This document shows positions 42,735 through 51,294 of a DNA stretch of 64,000 bases, one piece after another. Numbering within the stretch: the first letter of the stretch is position 1; the number at the start of each line of letters is the position of its first letter. The DNA comes from JBEVOS01 sp044226655 (GTDB lineage: Bacteria > Pseudomonadota > Alphaproteobacteria > Caulobacterales > Aquidulcibacteraceae). The position numbers were made by a program, and so were the translations under genes. The notes below the pieces were generated by a model that saw only the letters and a list, made by a program, of their open reading frames with translations, was not told the DNA's origin and made no database searches. Where the stretch lies: contig JBGAGO010000003.1 of the NCBI GenBank assembly GCA_044226655.1, positions 1 to 64,000 on the forward strand, in the 5' to 3' direction.

Positions 42735-43241
42735 TCAGCGCTTCAGGTGCGCGCGGTAGAACCACGCGTCGTCTTCGATGAAGCAGCAAAACACGACGCG
42801 GGCCGGCGGATGCGGATGGGCGCGCACGGCTGTCACCGCGATCTCGCTCGCGATCTCCTTGGGCCAGCCGAAAATGCCGGTGCCAATGCAGGGGAACGCG
42901 ATGGAATTGAGCTTCGCCTCGGCCGCCACGTCGAGGCAGGCGGTGTAGCAATTCGACAGGCCGCGGATTTTCTCAGTGTCTTCGCCGTCGAGAAACCACA
43001 CCGGCGCGGCGGTATGGATCACATGGCGCGCCGGCAGCCGGAAGCCGGGGCTCAGCAGCGCTCCGCTGGCCGGCAGCGGGCCATGCGTGGCGAGGAAGAT
43101 GTCGAGCTCAGGCCCGGCCGCGGCGCGGATTGCACCGTCGGCGCCTGCGCCGGGCACGAGCGCCTGATTGGCCGGATTGACGATGGCGTCGAGCGCCAGG
43201 CGTTCGATCCGGCCGACGACGATGTCGAGGCGTGAAGCCAT
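42735..43241 (-). CDS. Macro domain protein
   Basis: 168 residues covering one macro domain: VVGRIERLALDAIVNPANQALVPGAGADGAIRAAAG, ARHVIHTAAPVW and FPCIGTGIFGWPKEIASEIA. This is the MacroD/YmdB type, which binds ADP-ribose and often deacetylates O-acetyl-ADP-ribose or removes mono-ADP-ribose. Catalytic Asn/Asp-like residues lie in the NPAN and GADG loops. Cytoplasmic. Confidence 0.92.
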   Translation of the reverse strand: MASRLDIVVGRIERLALDAIVNPANQALVPGAGADGAIRAAAGPELDIFLATHGPLPASGALLSPGFRLPARHVIHTAAPVWFLDGEDTEKIRGLSNCYTACLDVAAEAKLNSIAFPCIGTGIFGWPKEIASEIAVTAVRAHPHPPARVVFCCFIEDDAWFYRAHLKR

Positions 43242-43331
43242 GCGCCTCAGGCTAGCGGCGCGGCGGGGCTTTGTCGCGACGGATCGCCCTCGGCGCCTGC
43301 GTTCAAAGGGTCATCCCCCAAACCACTTTTC

Positions 43332-43357
43332 GCCCGGTCCCAGCGGCCGGGCTTTTT
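43332..43357 (+). terminator. Intrinsic terminator-like hairpin without upstream plus-strand gene
   Basis: GCCCGG / CCGGGC stem (loop TCCCAGCGG) followed by TTTTT. It lies 51 bp upstream of the next gene and after a gene on the opposite strand, so it may end a short leader or small RNA. A second small hairpin (CCCCGACCTCGGGG) follows. Confidence 0.55.
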
Positions 43358-43407
43358 CTTGCCCCCGACCTCGGGGTAGGGAGGGACGACCAAGTCCGGA
43401 GCCCTGA

Positions 43408-43935
43408 ATGGCCGTTCTCATCGAAAACAATTGCATTGTGTTCCGCCTCGAGGCGATCCGGCAAAAAATGCGCGGCGGGGAAGGCGCGTTCCAGGCGCGC
43501 TTCGGCCATATGGGCTGCTGCACCGACGGTGAAATCGTCCGCCTCAGTTTCATCGCGCCTGCCGAGGTCGAGAATTTCGCGCAATTGTTCGAACGCGAGG
43601 GCTTCATCCACATGCAAGGCGGCAAGGCTGTCGACTTCGTCGTGGTCAATCAGCTGCGCGGCGTCATGAACGAATGCGATTGGATCGAATATGGCGCCGT
43701 CACCGGGGACGGAAACCGCGTGCAGGCCGCGCGCCTGAAAGGCTCCTCGCTCAAGAATCTGTCCGCGCCGCTCGGCTGGGCCTTCGCGTTCTCGCAGAGC
43801 GACATGCACCGCAAGGTAGAGGCGCGCGACTTGCCGCCCGGCGCGGAGCCGGTTGGCGATTATGAGGGCACGATCGTCTATCGCGATCCCAAGCAGCCGG
43901 CGCGAACCTTCTATGTCGAACAGGCGCGTCCATGA
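43408..43935 (+). CDS. Conserved hypothetical protein
   Basis: 175 residues, cytoplasmic. AVLIENNCIVFRLEAIRQKM and FGHMGCCTDGEIVRLSFIAP at the N terminus, MNECDWIEYGAVTGDGN in the middle. Its last 4 bp overlap the start of the TPP enzyme gene (ATGA), so the two are translationally coupled. No family assigned. Confidence 0.75.
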   Translation: MAVLIENNCIVFRLEAIRQKMRGGEGAFQARFGHMGCCTDGEIVRLSFIAPAEVENFAQLFEREGFIHMQGGKAVDFVVVNQLRGVMNECDWIEYGAVTGDGNRVQAARLKGSSLKNLSAPLGWAFAFSQSDMHRKVEARDLPPGAEPVGDYEGTIVYRDPKQPARTFYVEQARP

Positions 43936-45476
43936 ACGGCGCCGACGCTCTGGTGCAGACGCTGGCCGATAACGGCGTCGAAGCCTGCTTCGCCAATCCC
44001 GGCACCAGCGAGATGCATTTGGTGACCGCGCTCGATCGCGAGCCGCGCATCCGCTCCGTGCTCTGCCTGTTCGAAGGCGTGGCGACCGGCGCCGCCGATG
44101 GCTATGCGCGCGTCGCCGGTAAGCCGGCGATGACCTTGCTCCATCTCGGGCCCGGCTATCTCAACGGCGCGGCCAATCTGCACGATGCGCGGCGCGCCTT
44201 CTCGCCCACCATCAACATCGTCGGCGATCACGCCACCTATCACCGCCATCTCGATGCGCCGCTCACCTCCGACATCGAAGCGCTGACCAAGCCGCTGGCG
44301 GCCTGGGTCGGCGTCGCCATGAGCCCGGCCGAGGCGGGCGCCAAGGCGGCGGAGGCGTTTCAGAAAGCGTCTGGCCCGCCGCGCGGCAATGCGTTCCTGC
44401 TGCTGCCGGCGGATACGGCGTGGACCGAGGGCGGCGTCAAAGGCGCGGCTGCGCCCGCTCCGGCGCTTGAAGAGGCGCCCGCCGCCCGCATCGCGGAGGC
44501 CGCCGCCGCCATCAAGGCCGCCAAGAAGGCGGCGCTGCTGGTCAATGGCGACGCGCTCTATGAACCTGGCCTCTCCGCGCTGGCGCGGCTCGATGCGGCG
44601 GGCGTGCTGGTGTTTGCGGACACGTTCGCGACCAAGACCGCACGTGGCGCCGGCCGCTACGCCGTGGCCAAGTTGCCCTATTTCGCCGAGCAGGCGGTCG
44701 AAGCGCTCGACGGCGTCGATCTGCTGATCACCTGCGGGACCAAGCATCCGGTGGCGTTCTTCGCCTATCCCGGCAAACCCAGCGAATTGACGCCCGTGAA
44801 CGCCAAGCGGCTGACGCTCGGCGGCGCGGAGATCGCCTGCGCGCCGGCTTTGGCGGCGCTGGCCGATGCGCTGGGCGCGCCGGCCGAAGGCCCCAAGGCC
44901 GCCGCCGCGATCCCGCCCGACGCCGTCAGCGAACCGCTCGGCCCCTGGCAGATCGGCGCGACTTTGGCGCGCCACATGCCCGACGATTCCATCCTGGCCG
45001 ACGACGCCGTCACCTCCGGCCTGCCGATTTCGACCTCCACGCAAGGCGGGCCGCGCCATGATTGGCTGGGGCACACGGGCGGCGCGATCGGGCAGGGCCT
45101 GCCGCTGGCCGTCGGCGCGGCGGTCGCGGCCGCGGGCAAGCGCAAGGTCATCGCGCTCTGCGGCGATGGCGCGGCGATGTACACCAATCAAGGGCTGTGG
45201 ACGCTGGCGCGCGAGGGGCTCGATTGTCTCGTGCTGATCTTCGCGAACCGCTCCTACCGCATCCTCAATATCGAGATGGCGCGCACCGGCGCCGGCAATC
45301 CGGGGCCGACCGCCGCGTCGATGCTGTCGCTCGACAATCCCGCCATCGATTGGGTGAAGCTGGCCGAGGCGCAGGGCGTGCCGGGCGTGCGCTGCACCGA
45401 CGCGCTGGATTTCGATCGCCAATTCGCGCGCCTGGTCGGCGTCAAAGGGCCCGCGCTGATCGAGTGCGTGATCTGA
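43932..45476 (+). CDS. Thiamine-pyrophosphate enzyme, acetolactate synthase-like
   Basis: 514 residues. N-terminal TPP pyrimidine domain with the catalytic Glu48 in LCLFEGVATGAADGYARVAG, a central domain, and C-terminal ALCGDGAAMYTNQGLWTLAR...FANRSYRILN (the usual GDG...NN metal motif with Arg in place of the second Asn). Shorter than AHAS large subunits (~570) and resembles the benzoylformate decarboxylase/AHAS-like catabolic group. Exact substrate unknown. Confidence 0.88.
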   Translation: MNGADALVQTLADNGVEACFANPGTSEMHLVTALDREPRIRSVLCLFEGVATGAADGYARVAGKPAMTLLHLGPGYLNGAANLHDARRAFSPTINIVGDHATYHRHLDAPLTSDIEALTKPLAAWVGVAMSPAEAGAKAAEAFQKASGPPRGNAFLLLPADTAWTEGGVKGAAAPAPALEEAPAARIAEAAAAIKAAKKAALLVNGDALYEPGLSALARLDAAGVLVFADTFATKTARGAGRYAVAKLPYFAEQAVEALDGVDLLITCGTKHPVAFFAYPGKPSELTPVNAKRLTLGGAEIACAPALAALADALGAPAEGPKAAAAIPPDAVSEPLGPWQIGATLARHMPDDSILADDAVTSGLPISTSTQGGPRHDWLGHTGGAIGQGLPLAVGAAVAAAGKRKVIALCGDGAAMYTNQGLWTLAREGLDCLVLIFANRSYRILNIEMARTGAGNPGPTAASMLSLDNPAIDWVKLAEAQGVPGVRCTDALDFDRQFARLVGVKGPALIECVI

Positions 45477-45701
45477 GCCTCTGCGCGGCGGTGGCGAATC
45501 ATACACCGCGGCGCTCGCGTTTCGCGCGATGACTCGTAGGCGCGCTTACGCACGATAGACGCATCGCGCCGCCAAGCGCCGCGCCTGTCCACAACTTACG
45601 TGGAAAACTGCACGGCCATACATTTTTGTGTGTTGCAGTGCAGCAAGGGCGGGTCCATCTCTAGGGCGCGACGCCACAATGGCTGCGCAGAGCCCCAAGC
45701 C

Positions 45702-46253
45702 ATGCAAGCACTCGAATCTCGGCAGAACGCCGGCGACATTCCCAAACCCGCAGACCGCGCCGCGCGCGCGATGCGGTCGCGGGAACGGCGGCGCTTGACG
45801 GATGGCGAAGTCCGCCTCGGGCGCAGCGTGTTCGGCGATGAGATCGAATGGCGCGCGGTGCGCATCGTGCAGATGCCGTCCTTGCTGATGTTCGTCGGCA
45901 TGGTGCCGTTCGGCGACACCATCATCTTCGCCAAATACCGCGCGCCGCGCGATTTCGCGCGCGCGCCGCTGGAGGCGCAGGGCCTCTTCATCCATGAGCT
46001 TGCGCATGTCTGGCAGGCGCGCCGGGGCCTCTTTCTGCCGGCGGCCAAGCTCGGCGCGCTGACGAAATCGGCCTATTCGGTGAAGCTGGAGCGCGGCAAG
46101 GCGTTCGACGCCTACAACATCGAAGCGCAGGCCGAGATCGCGCGCCTCTTGTTCCTGTCGCGCGAGGGCGTCGAAACGGCGGCGCCGGCCTCGGAGCTTG
46201 AAGCGCTCTGGGCGGCGCGCAACGGCGTCAGTCTGGTTCCTGGTTCAGCGTAA
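45702..46253 (+). CDS. HExxH-motif protein (vgr-related / DUF4157-like)
   Basis: 183 residues from the ATG at 45702 (45600 and 45771 are alternatives). Zinc-protease-like motif in QGLFIHELAHVWQARRGLFL. Preceded by RLTDGEVRLGRSVFGDEIEW, as in DUF4157-type proteins near secretion or toxin loci. No signal peptide. It could be a peptidase or an inactive peptidoglycan-associated factor. The 3' end overlaps the next gene on the opposite strand by 26 bp. Confidence 0.65.
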   Translation: MQALESRQNAGDIPKPADRAARAMRSRERRRLTDGEVRLGRSVFGDEIEWRAVRIVQMPSLLMFVGMVPFGDTIIFAKYRAPRDFARAPLEAQGLFIHELAHVWQARRGLFLPAAKLGALTKSAYSVKLERGKAFDAYNIEAQAEIARLLFLSREGVETAAPASELEALWAARNGVSLVPGSA

Positions 46254-46467
46254 ATTCGCCGGCCCGCACGCGCGCGGGCAATTCGGCGCAGAACTCCGCG
46301 ACCGCGTCCGGCCCGAACATGTCGACCATATCCGCCAGCGCCGCGAAGATGGCGACTGAGGCGATCACCTCAGGCTCGGCGCCCTTGGCCAAAGCCTTGT
46401 CCCAGGCGTCGAGCACCAGATCGAGCGCCAGCGCCTTTTGGGTTTCTTCGGAAATCGCGTCCGTCAT
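46228..46467 (-). CDS. Small acidic hypothetical protein
   Basis: 79 residues, helical and acidic: AISEETQKALALDLVLDAWD and VASVAIFAALADMVDMFGPD-like segment. No signal or motif. Its start overlaps the TIGR02301 stop by 4 bp, so both are one transcription unit. Confidence 0.65.
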   Translation of the reverse strand: MTDAISEETQKALALDLVLDAWDKALAKGAEPEVIASVAIFAALADMVDMFGPDAVAEFCAELPARVRAGEFTLNQEPD

Positions 46468-46856
46468 CTTTGATCTCCGAAGCGGGCGCTGAGCGCCCCG
46501 GCGATGCGCAGGCCGCGCGCGCGCAATTCGGCCTCGGTCTGCTGGGAGGCGTCGTCGCAGCGGTCGAACCGCACCGATTCGTCACGATAGCCGTTGTTGA
46601 AGCTGTCGGAGAGGGCCTGGCGCATGGCGGGTTCGCGATCGATCACGCCGCGCATGTAATCGCGCCAGCGCTGGTCGTCCCGTCCGGAACACAGGATGCG
46701 CAGATAATGCGCCCCGCCCAGCACCTCGGCCAGATCGACCAGCTGCTGGCGATACCAGGCCTCGCCGCCCTGCGGCGGCGCATTGTCCTGCGCGCCGACG
46801 GGCGCCGCGGGGAGCAAAAGGAGCGCGAGCGCGGCGAGAGGGCGCGAAAACCGCAT
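46464..46856 (-). CDS. TIGR02301 family protein
   Basis: 130 residues with a signal peptide (LAALALLLLPAAPVGAQ). The mature part matches the alphaproteobacterial TIGR02301 pattern: YLRILCSGRDDQRWRDYMRG, SFNNGYRDESVRFDRCDDAS and terminal LRIAGALSARFG. Periplasmic; function unknown. Two Cys likely form a disulphide. Confidence 0.88.
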   Translation of the reverse strand: MRFSRPLAALALLLLPAAPVGAQDNAPPQGGEAWYRQQLVDLAEVLGGAHYLRILCSGRDDQRWRDYMRGVIDREPAMRQALSDSFNNGYRDESVRFDRCDDASQQTEAELRARGLRIAGALSARFGDQR

Positions 46857-46952
46857 GACCCCCGCCTAATCGTCAATCGGGGCGGGATGGTGGCGGGCTT
46901 GCCGGGCTTGGCCCGCTCGGGCAAAGCGCCCGTCCGCCTTCGGGAGCCGCTC

Positions 46953-47846
46953 ATGAGCACGCACGCGTTTTCAGTCTATGACGTCTTCACCGACACGCGC
47001 TTCGCGGGCAATCCGCTGGCCGTGGTGCGCGAGGCGGATGCGCTGAGCGAGGCGGCGATGCAGGCCGTCGCGCGCGAGTTCAATCTGGCGGAGACGATCT
47101 TCGTGCGCGCGGCGCAGAATCCCGCGCACAGCGCCGGTGTGCGCATCTTCACGCCGCAGCGCGAATTGCCGTTCGCCGGGCACCCGACCGTGGGCTGCGC
47201 CATCGCGCTGGCGGAGGATCGCTTCGCGGGCGACGCCGACATGGATGCCATCGTCACGCTCGAAGAGCGCGTCGGCCTGGTGCGCTGCGCGGTGACGCGC
47301 CAGGCGGGCAAGGTGAGCCACGCCGAATTCGTCGCGCCGCGCCTGGCGGAGGAGGCGGGCGCCGCGGCGACCGACGAAGCGATCGCGCGCGGCCTCGGCC
47401 TCGACGTGAAAGACATCGGTTTCGGGCGCCATGTCGCGAGCGTCTATTCCGCTGGCGTGCCGTTCCGCATGATCCCGCTCGCCTCGCTCGATGCTTTGGC
47501 GCGCGCCAAGCCCAGCGCCAGTTTCGAAGCGATCGGCGGGGAAGCCTATCTCTACGCGGCGCTGCCCGAAGAAAGCCCCCACGCGTTTCGCGCCCGCATG
47601 TTCGCGCCGCAATTCGGCATCGCCGAGGATCCCGCAACCGGCGGCGCGGCGGCCGCCTTCGCGGGCGTCGTCGCGCGGTTCGAGCATCTGATGCCGGGAA
47701 CGCACCGCCTGCCGATCGAGCAGGGCGTGGAAATGGGCCGGCCCTCGCTGATCGCGCTGACGGTGACGATCGACGCCGGCGCGCTGACGGAAGCGCGCAT
47801 CGGCGGCCATGCCGTCAAGGTCAGCGAAGGGACGATCGAAATCTGA
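46953..47846 (+). CDS. PhzF-family epimerase/isomerase
   Basis: 297 residues from the ATG at 46953. DAP-epimerase fold: FTDTRFAGNPLAVV, catalytic Glu in FNLAETIFVR, FTPQRELPFAGHPTVGCA and DPATGGAAAAFAGV. Substrate unknown; most PhzF proteins outside phenazine clusters have no assigned role. Cytoplasmic. Confidence 0.92.
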   Translation: MSTHAFSVYDVFTDTRFAGNPLAVVREADALSEAAMQAVAREFNLAETIFVRAAQNPAHSAGVRIFTPQRELPFAGHPTVGCAIALAEDRFAGDADMDAIVTLEERVGLVRCAVTRQAGKVSHAEFVAPRLAEEAGAAATDEAIARGLGLDVKDIGFGRHVASVYSAGVPFRMIPLASLDALARAKPSASFEAIGGEAYLYAALPEESPHAFRARMFAPQFGIAEDPATGGAAAAFAGVVARFEHLMPGTHRLPIEQGVEMGRPSLIALTVTIDAGALTEARIGGHAVKVSEGTIEI

Positions 47847-47882
47847 GCGCGTCGGACTCGTCTCCTGCGGCGGAAAGCGTTT

Positions 47883-49565
47883 ATGCTTCGCGCGCAGGGG
47901 AGCGGCAGTGTGATTTTAAGCGATATTGGGGTGATCGCGGCTTTGGCCGTGTTCGTGCTGGCGTGGTTCGTGCGCGCGCTGCCGCAGCGGCCGCTGGTGC
48001 TGTTCGCGTCGGCGCTCGCGGCTGTCGCGATCGGGGTCGCGGGCGTGCTGGACGATCGCTGGCAGGATGGCCTCGGCGCCGTCGTAGGCCTGCTTCTGCT
48101 GCTCGCGCTTGGCGTCAATCGGCTGCGCAAGCCGCGCACGCCGCGCGGCGTCCCGTTTGCTTCCGGCGCGCTCTTCGCTCTGTTCGCGGCGGCGGCCGCG
48201 GGGCTCATCTGGCTCTTCCCGATCACGAGCTTGCCTAAGCAGAGCGGCGATGCGCTCGTCGGCGTGCGCGATTTCGAATTGACGGATGCGAGCCGGCTTG
48301 GCGTGCTCGGCGCCGCGCCCGATGCGCCGCGCCGCCTGCTGGTGCGGGTCTGGTATCCGGCGCAAAGCCATACCGAAGGGCAAAGTCCGGAGCCCTATTT
48401 CTCGGCGGCGGAAGCGCACACGACCGCGCGCGACCTCGGCGCGCTGATCGGCTTTCCGCCTTTCCTCACCTATCTGAAGCACGCGCGCACCAATTCCTAT
48501 CGCGATGCGCCGCTGATCGAGGGCGCGCACGATCTGCCGGTGATCTTCTACAGCCACGGTTATACGATCTTCCTCAATCAGAATACCGCGCTGATGGAGG
48601 AATTGGCGAGCCACGGCTATGTCGTGTTCTCCGTGCAGCATACGGGCGATGCGTCGGCGACGGTGTTTCCCAATGGCGATGTCGCGCCGATGGATCCCGC
48701 GCTGGTCGCGATGGCACGGACGCAGGCCGCCGCGCCCCCGCCGCGCGAACAGATCGATGCCATGACCTCGGCCTCGCTCGATGTGCGGCTCGAAGCCCAT
48801 CTCGCGCTCACCGAAAAGGCGCTGCGCGAGAATGACCGCATCCTGCAAAGCGCGGCGGTCTGGCTGGCGGACCGCCGCTTCGTGCATGACCGGCTGCAGG
48901 CCGGCGATGCGCCGCCGGATATTCGCGCGATCGCGGCGGCGAGCAATTTCGCGCGCGTCGGTGAGATCGGCATGTCGTTCGGCGGCTCGACCACGGGCGG
49001 GCTCTGCATGTACGATCCGCGCTGCGCGGCGGGCGTCAATCTCGACGGCGCGGATTTTCATCTGACGCCGCTCGACGCCGACATTCCCGTGCCGTTCCTG
49101 ATGTTCCATTCGGATATGTCAAACCTCTATCAGGCGTTCAACGCGCCCGTGCCCGCGACGGGCGCGCGCGCGTTCAACGAATTCTCCTACGATACGTTCG
49201 CGCATGGCGGCGCGCGGCCGGATGTGCACCGGGTGCAGCTGCGCGGCGCGCGCCATATGGGGCTCACCGATTTTTCGCTGTTCATGCGCCGGCCGGTGCG
49301 CGACGGCTTTCTTGGCGTCACGCCGTCGCCGGTGCTGATCGGGGCGCAAAGCGATTTCGTGCGCGGCTTCTTCGATCATTATCTGCGCGGCGAGGCCAAC
49401 GGCTTTCCCGCGCCGCAGCTCGCGGCCTATCGCGGCTGGATCGGACCTGCACGCAACGCGGATCTGCCGGCTTGGTGGGAAGGGCTGACGCCGACGCAGC
49501 GCGCCGTGATCGAGACACGCATCGCCGCGCTGCGCGTGCAGGCCGCAGCGCACGGGCTCGACTGA
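47883..49565 (+). CDS. Membrane-anchored alpha/beta hydrolase (PAF-acetylhydrolase-like)
   Basis: 560 residues. Three N-terminal transmembrane helices (about 12-30, 37-55, 62-80, plus one near 95-112). Then an extracytoplasmic alpha/beta hydrolase domain: VRVWYPAQSH, PVIFYSHGYTIFLNQN (oxyanion), nucleophile in GEIGMSFGGSTTGG, Asp in HSDMSN region and His in RGARHMGLTDF. The start could be slightly downstream. Substrate unknown; likely an esterase or lipase. Confidence 0.82.
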   Translation: MLRAQGSGSVILSDIGVIAALAVFVLAWFVRALPQRPLVLFASALAAVAIGVAGVLDDRWQDGLGAVVGLLLLLALGVNRLRKPRTPRGVPFASGALFALFAAAAAGLIWLFPITSLPKQSGDALVGVRDFELTDASRLGVLGAAPDAPRRLLVRVWYPAQSHTEGQSPEPYFSAAEAHTTARDLGALIGFPPFLTYLKHARTNSYRDAPLIEGAHDLPVIFYSHGYTIFLNQNTALMEELASHGYVVFSVQHTGDASATVFPNGDVAPMDPALVAMARTQAAAPPPREQIDAMTSASLDVRLEAHLALTEKALRENDRILQSAAVWLADRRFVHDRLQAGDAPPDIRAIAAASNFARVGEIGMSFGGSTTGGLCMYDPRCAAGVNLDGADFHLTPLDADIPVPFLMFHSDMSNLYQAFNAPVPATGARAFNEFSYDTFAHGGARPDVHRVQLRGARHMGLTDFSLFMRRPVRDGFLGVTPSPVLIGAQSDFVRGFFDHYLRGEANGFPAPQLAAYRGWIGPARNADLPAWWEGLTPTQRAVIETRIAALRVQAAAHGLD

Positions 49566-49574
49566 GCGCCGCGC

Positions 49575-50225
49575 TCAGGCCAGCGCGTCGTCCGGCGATG
49601 GGTAGCGCGCATTGAGATCGGCGCTGGTGGCGGCATAGCCGTCGAAGCTGTCGCGGGCGTGCGCGAACTCGTCGGGCGCGATGCATTGCACGTGCAGATG
49701 CGCGAACCAGTTTCCGTTTTCGCCCGGCCCGCCGATGGCGGCGACGGGCGCGCCCTGCGGAAAGGTCGCGTCGATCATGGACGCATCCGGCAGGCTCGCA
49801 TGCGCCAGATGCGCCAGCACGAGATGCACGCCGCTGGCCGGGCGCCGGAAGATCAGCCGCCCGCCCCAGCCGCCATCCTGATCGGGATCGCGCGCGATCT
49901 CGACGAGCGTGGCTTCGACCGGCAGCGCGACGGACGTTCCTTCCGGCGCGTTATAATCGACGCCCAGATGGCGCATCGCGTCGGGCTGCATATAGGTGCC
50001 GCGCAGCACATGGCCGCGCCATTCGAGATAGCCGCCATAGGTGAAATCGACGCCTCGGTCGCGCGCGATCGCCTGCAAGAACGCCTCGAAATGCGCCGCA
50101 TCGAGCAGCGGGTTCTGCGGAAACCGATCGGCGGGCGTGCGCGCCAGCGCCTCTTCGTTCAGATCGACAAACGCCCAGCTTTTGTCCGCGAGATCGGGGA
50201 ACAGGCGAGGGATGAGCGGGGTCAT
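49575..50225 (-). CDS. M23-family peptidase
   Basis: 216 residues from the ATG at 50225. LytM/M23 fold: AMRHLGVDYNAPEGTSVALP with the first His/Asp ligands, HLVLAHLAHASLP and the HxH in NGNWFAHLHVQC. No signal peptide, so it may be cytoplasmic or exported by another route, unlike periplasmic M23 enzymes. Confidence 0.8.
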   Translation of the reverse strand: MTPLIPRLFPDLADKSWAFVDLNEEALARTPADRFPQNPLLDAAHFEAFLQAIARDRGVDFTYGGYLEWRGHVLRGTYMQPDAMRHLGVDYNAPEGTSVALPVEATLVEIARDPDQDGGWGGRLIFRRPASGVHLVLAHLAHASLPDASMIDATFPQGAPVAAIGGPGENGNWFAHLHVQCIAPDEFAHARDSFDGYAATSADLNARYPSPDDALA

Positions 50226-50279
50226 GCGGTTCTCCATGCAAGCGGATGACGAGGCTGCATCGGATAAGAACGGCGCCGG

Positions 50280-51221
50280 CTAAGCTCTGGCCATGCGCAC
50301 ATTGCGTGCGATTTCGTTCAAATGCCGATCCCACGTGCCGCAACAGCCGCCCCAGACGTCGATATGCGGATAGCGGCGCGCGAGCGCGCCCATGCGCTCA
50401 CCCAGATCGGCGGGATCGCCGTCTTCGAGATGGCCGATCGTGCACAGCTCCATCTTGTCCTTGGCGCTGGCGTTGGGCCTGAGGGAGCGCAGACGATTGA
50501 TCCAATCGCCCGGCTCGAGCGCGGGATCGAATTCGAGCGGATGCGAACAATTGAGTCCGTAGAAATCCGGTTTGGACTCGCCGGCTTCGGCGTCGACCGT
50601 CTCGATCGCTTCTTTCAGGCTCGGCCCGGATTTGAGTCTGTGGTCGCTGTCGAGCGTGAAGGAGACATAGACCGGCACGCCAAGGCGCGCGGCGGCGCGC
50701 GACACGCCGATCGCTTCGGGCACGCTGTTGAACGTCACCGCGCTCGTGAAATCGACGCCGGCGCGTTTGACCGTTTCGATGTGAAAGCTGTGATAATCTT
50801 CCGCTTCATCGGCGGTGATGGTGCGATTGAGCGCATAGGCGTCGCCGCGCGGGCCGGCCATGCCTCCGATGATGATTTCGGAAATCTGACCTTCGTAAGG
50901 GCGGGCGACATCGCGAAGAAAGTCGATCGATTGCGCGAGCGCGTCGGCGAGCGCTACGCGCGAATAGCCGAGCTTGGCGCCCCAATCCGGGCTTGCGCGA
51001 TAATCGAGGCCCGTCAGCATGGCGGCGAAGCCGTGCGCCGCCGCCGCGTCGAGCACGCGCTCATACATGGCCTTGAGGTCGGCCATCGCCGCTTGATTAT
51101 CGAGCAGCGGATACATGGCGAATTCGGGCAAGTCGTGCCCGAACTTGTACATGATCTCGGTCTCTTGACCGCCTTCGGTCAGATAGAGAACGCCGTCGCG
51201 CTGGGCTGGGAAACCGGCCAT
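50280..51221 (-). CDS. Homocysteine S-methyltransferase family protein
   Basis: 313 residues, TIM barrel. Zn-binding cysteines lie in YGLNCSHP and VWGGCCGTWDRH. TEGGQETEIMYKFGHDLPEF at the N terminus is typical of the MmuM/BhmT-like clade. It transfers a methyl group to a thiol such as homocysteine; the donor is unknown. No SAM riboswitch motif seen in its upstream 50 bp. Confidence 0.88.
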   Translation of the reverse strand: MAGFPAQRDGVLYLTEGGQETEIMYKFGHDLPEFAMYPLLDNQAAMADLKAMYERVLDAAAAHGFAAMLTGLDYRASPDWGAKLGYSRVALADALAQSIDFLRDVARPYEGQISEIIIGGMAGPRGDAYALNRTITADEAEDYHSFHIETVKRAGVDFTSAVTFNSVPEAIGVSRAAARLGVPVYVSFTLDSDHRLKSGPSLKEAIETVDAEAGESKPDFYGLNCSHPLEFDPALEPGDWINRLRSLRPNASAKDKMELCTIGHLEDGDPADLGERMGALARRYPHIDVWGGCCGTWDRHLNEIARNVRMARA

Positions 51222-51294
51222 GCTTGCTCCCTTGGGCGAGGCATTCGTCCATCGGCCCAGGCGAAGTCAAGCAGCGTTCGATGACGATCTTCGC

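Noticed and set aside
42735..43241. Functional NAD/ADP-ribose cluster of the macro-domain protein with the TIR protein
   Set aside because: The genes are 7 kb apart with unrelated genes between; shared metabolite chemistry alone does not support linkage.
45570..45620. Possible DnaA-box or replication-origin signal near GTCCACAAC
   Set aside because: Two or more mismatches to TTATCCACA and no cluster of further boxes; not enough for an origin.
51222..51294. SAM riboswitch before the homocysteine methyltransferase-like gene
   Set aside because: The 73-bp gap lacks SAM-I or SAM-II core sequences and is too short for SAM-I.
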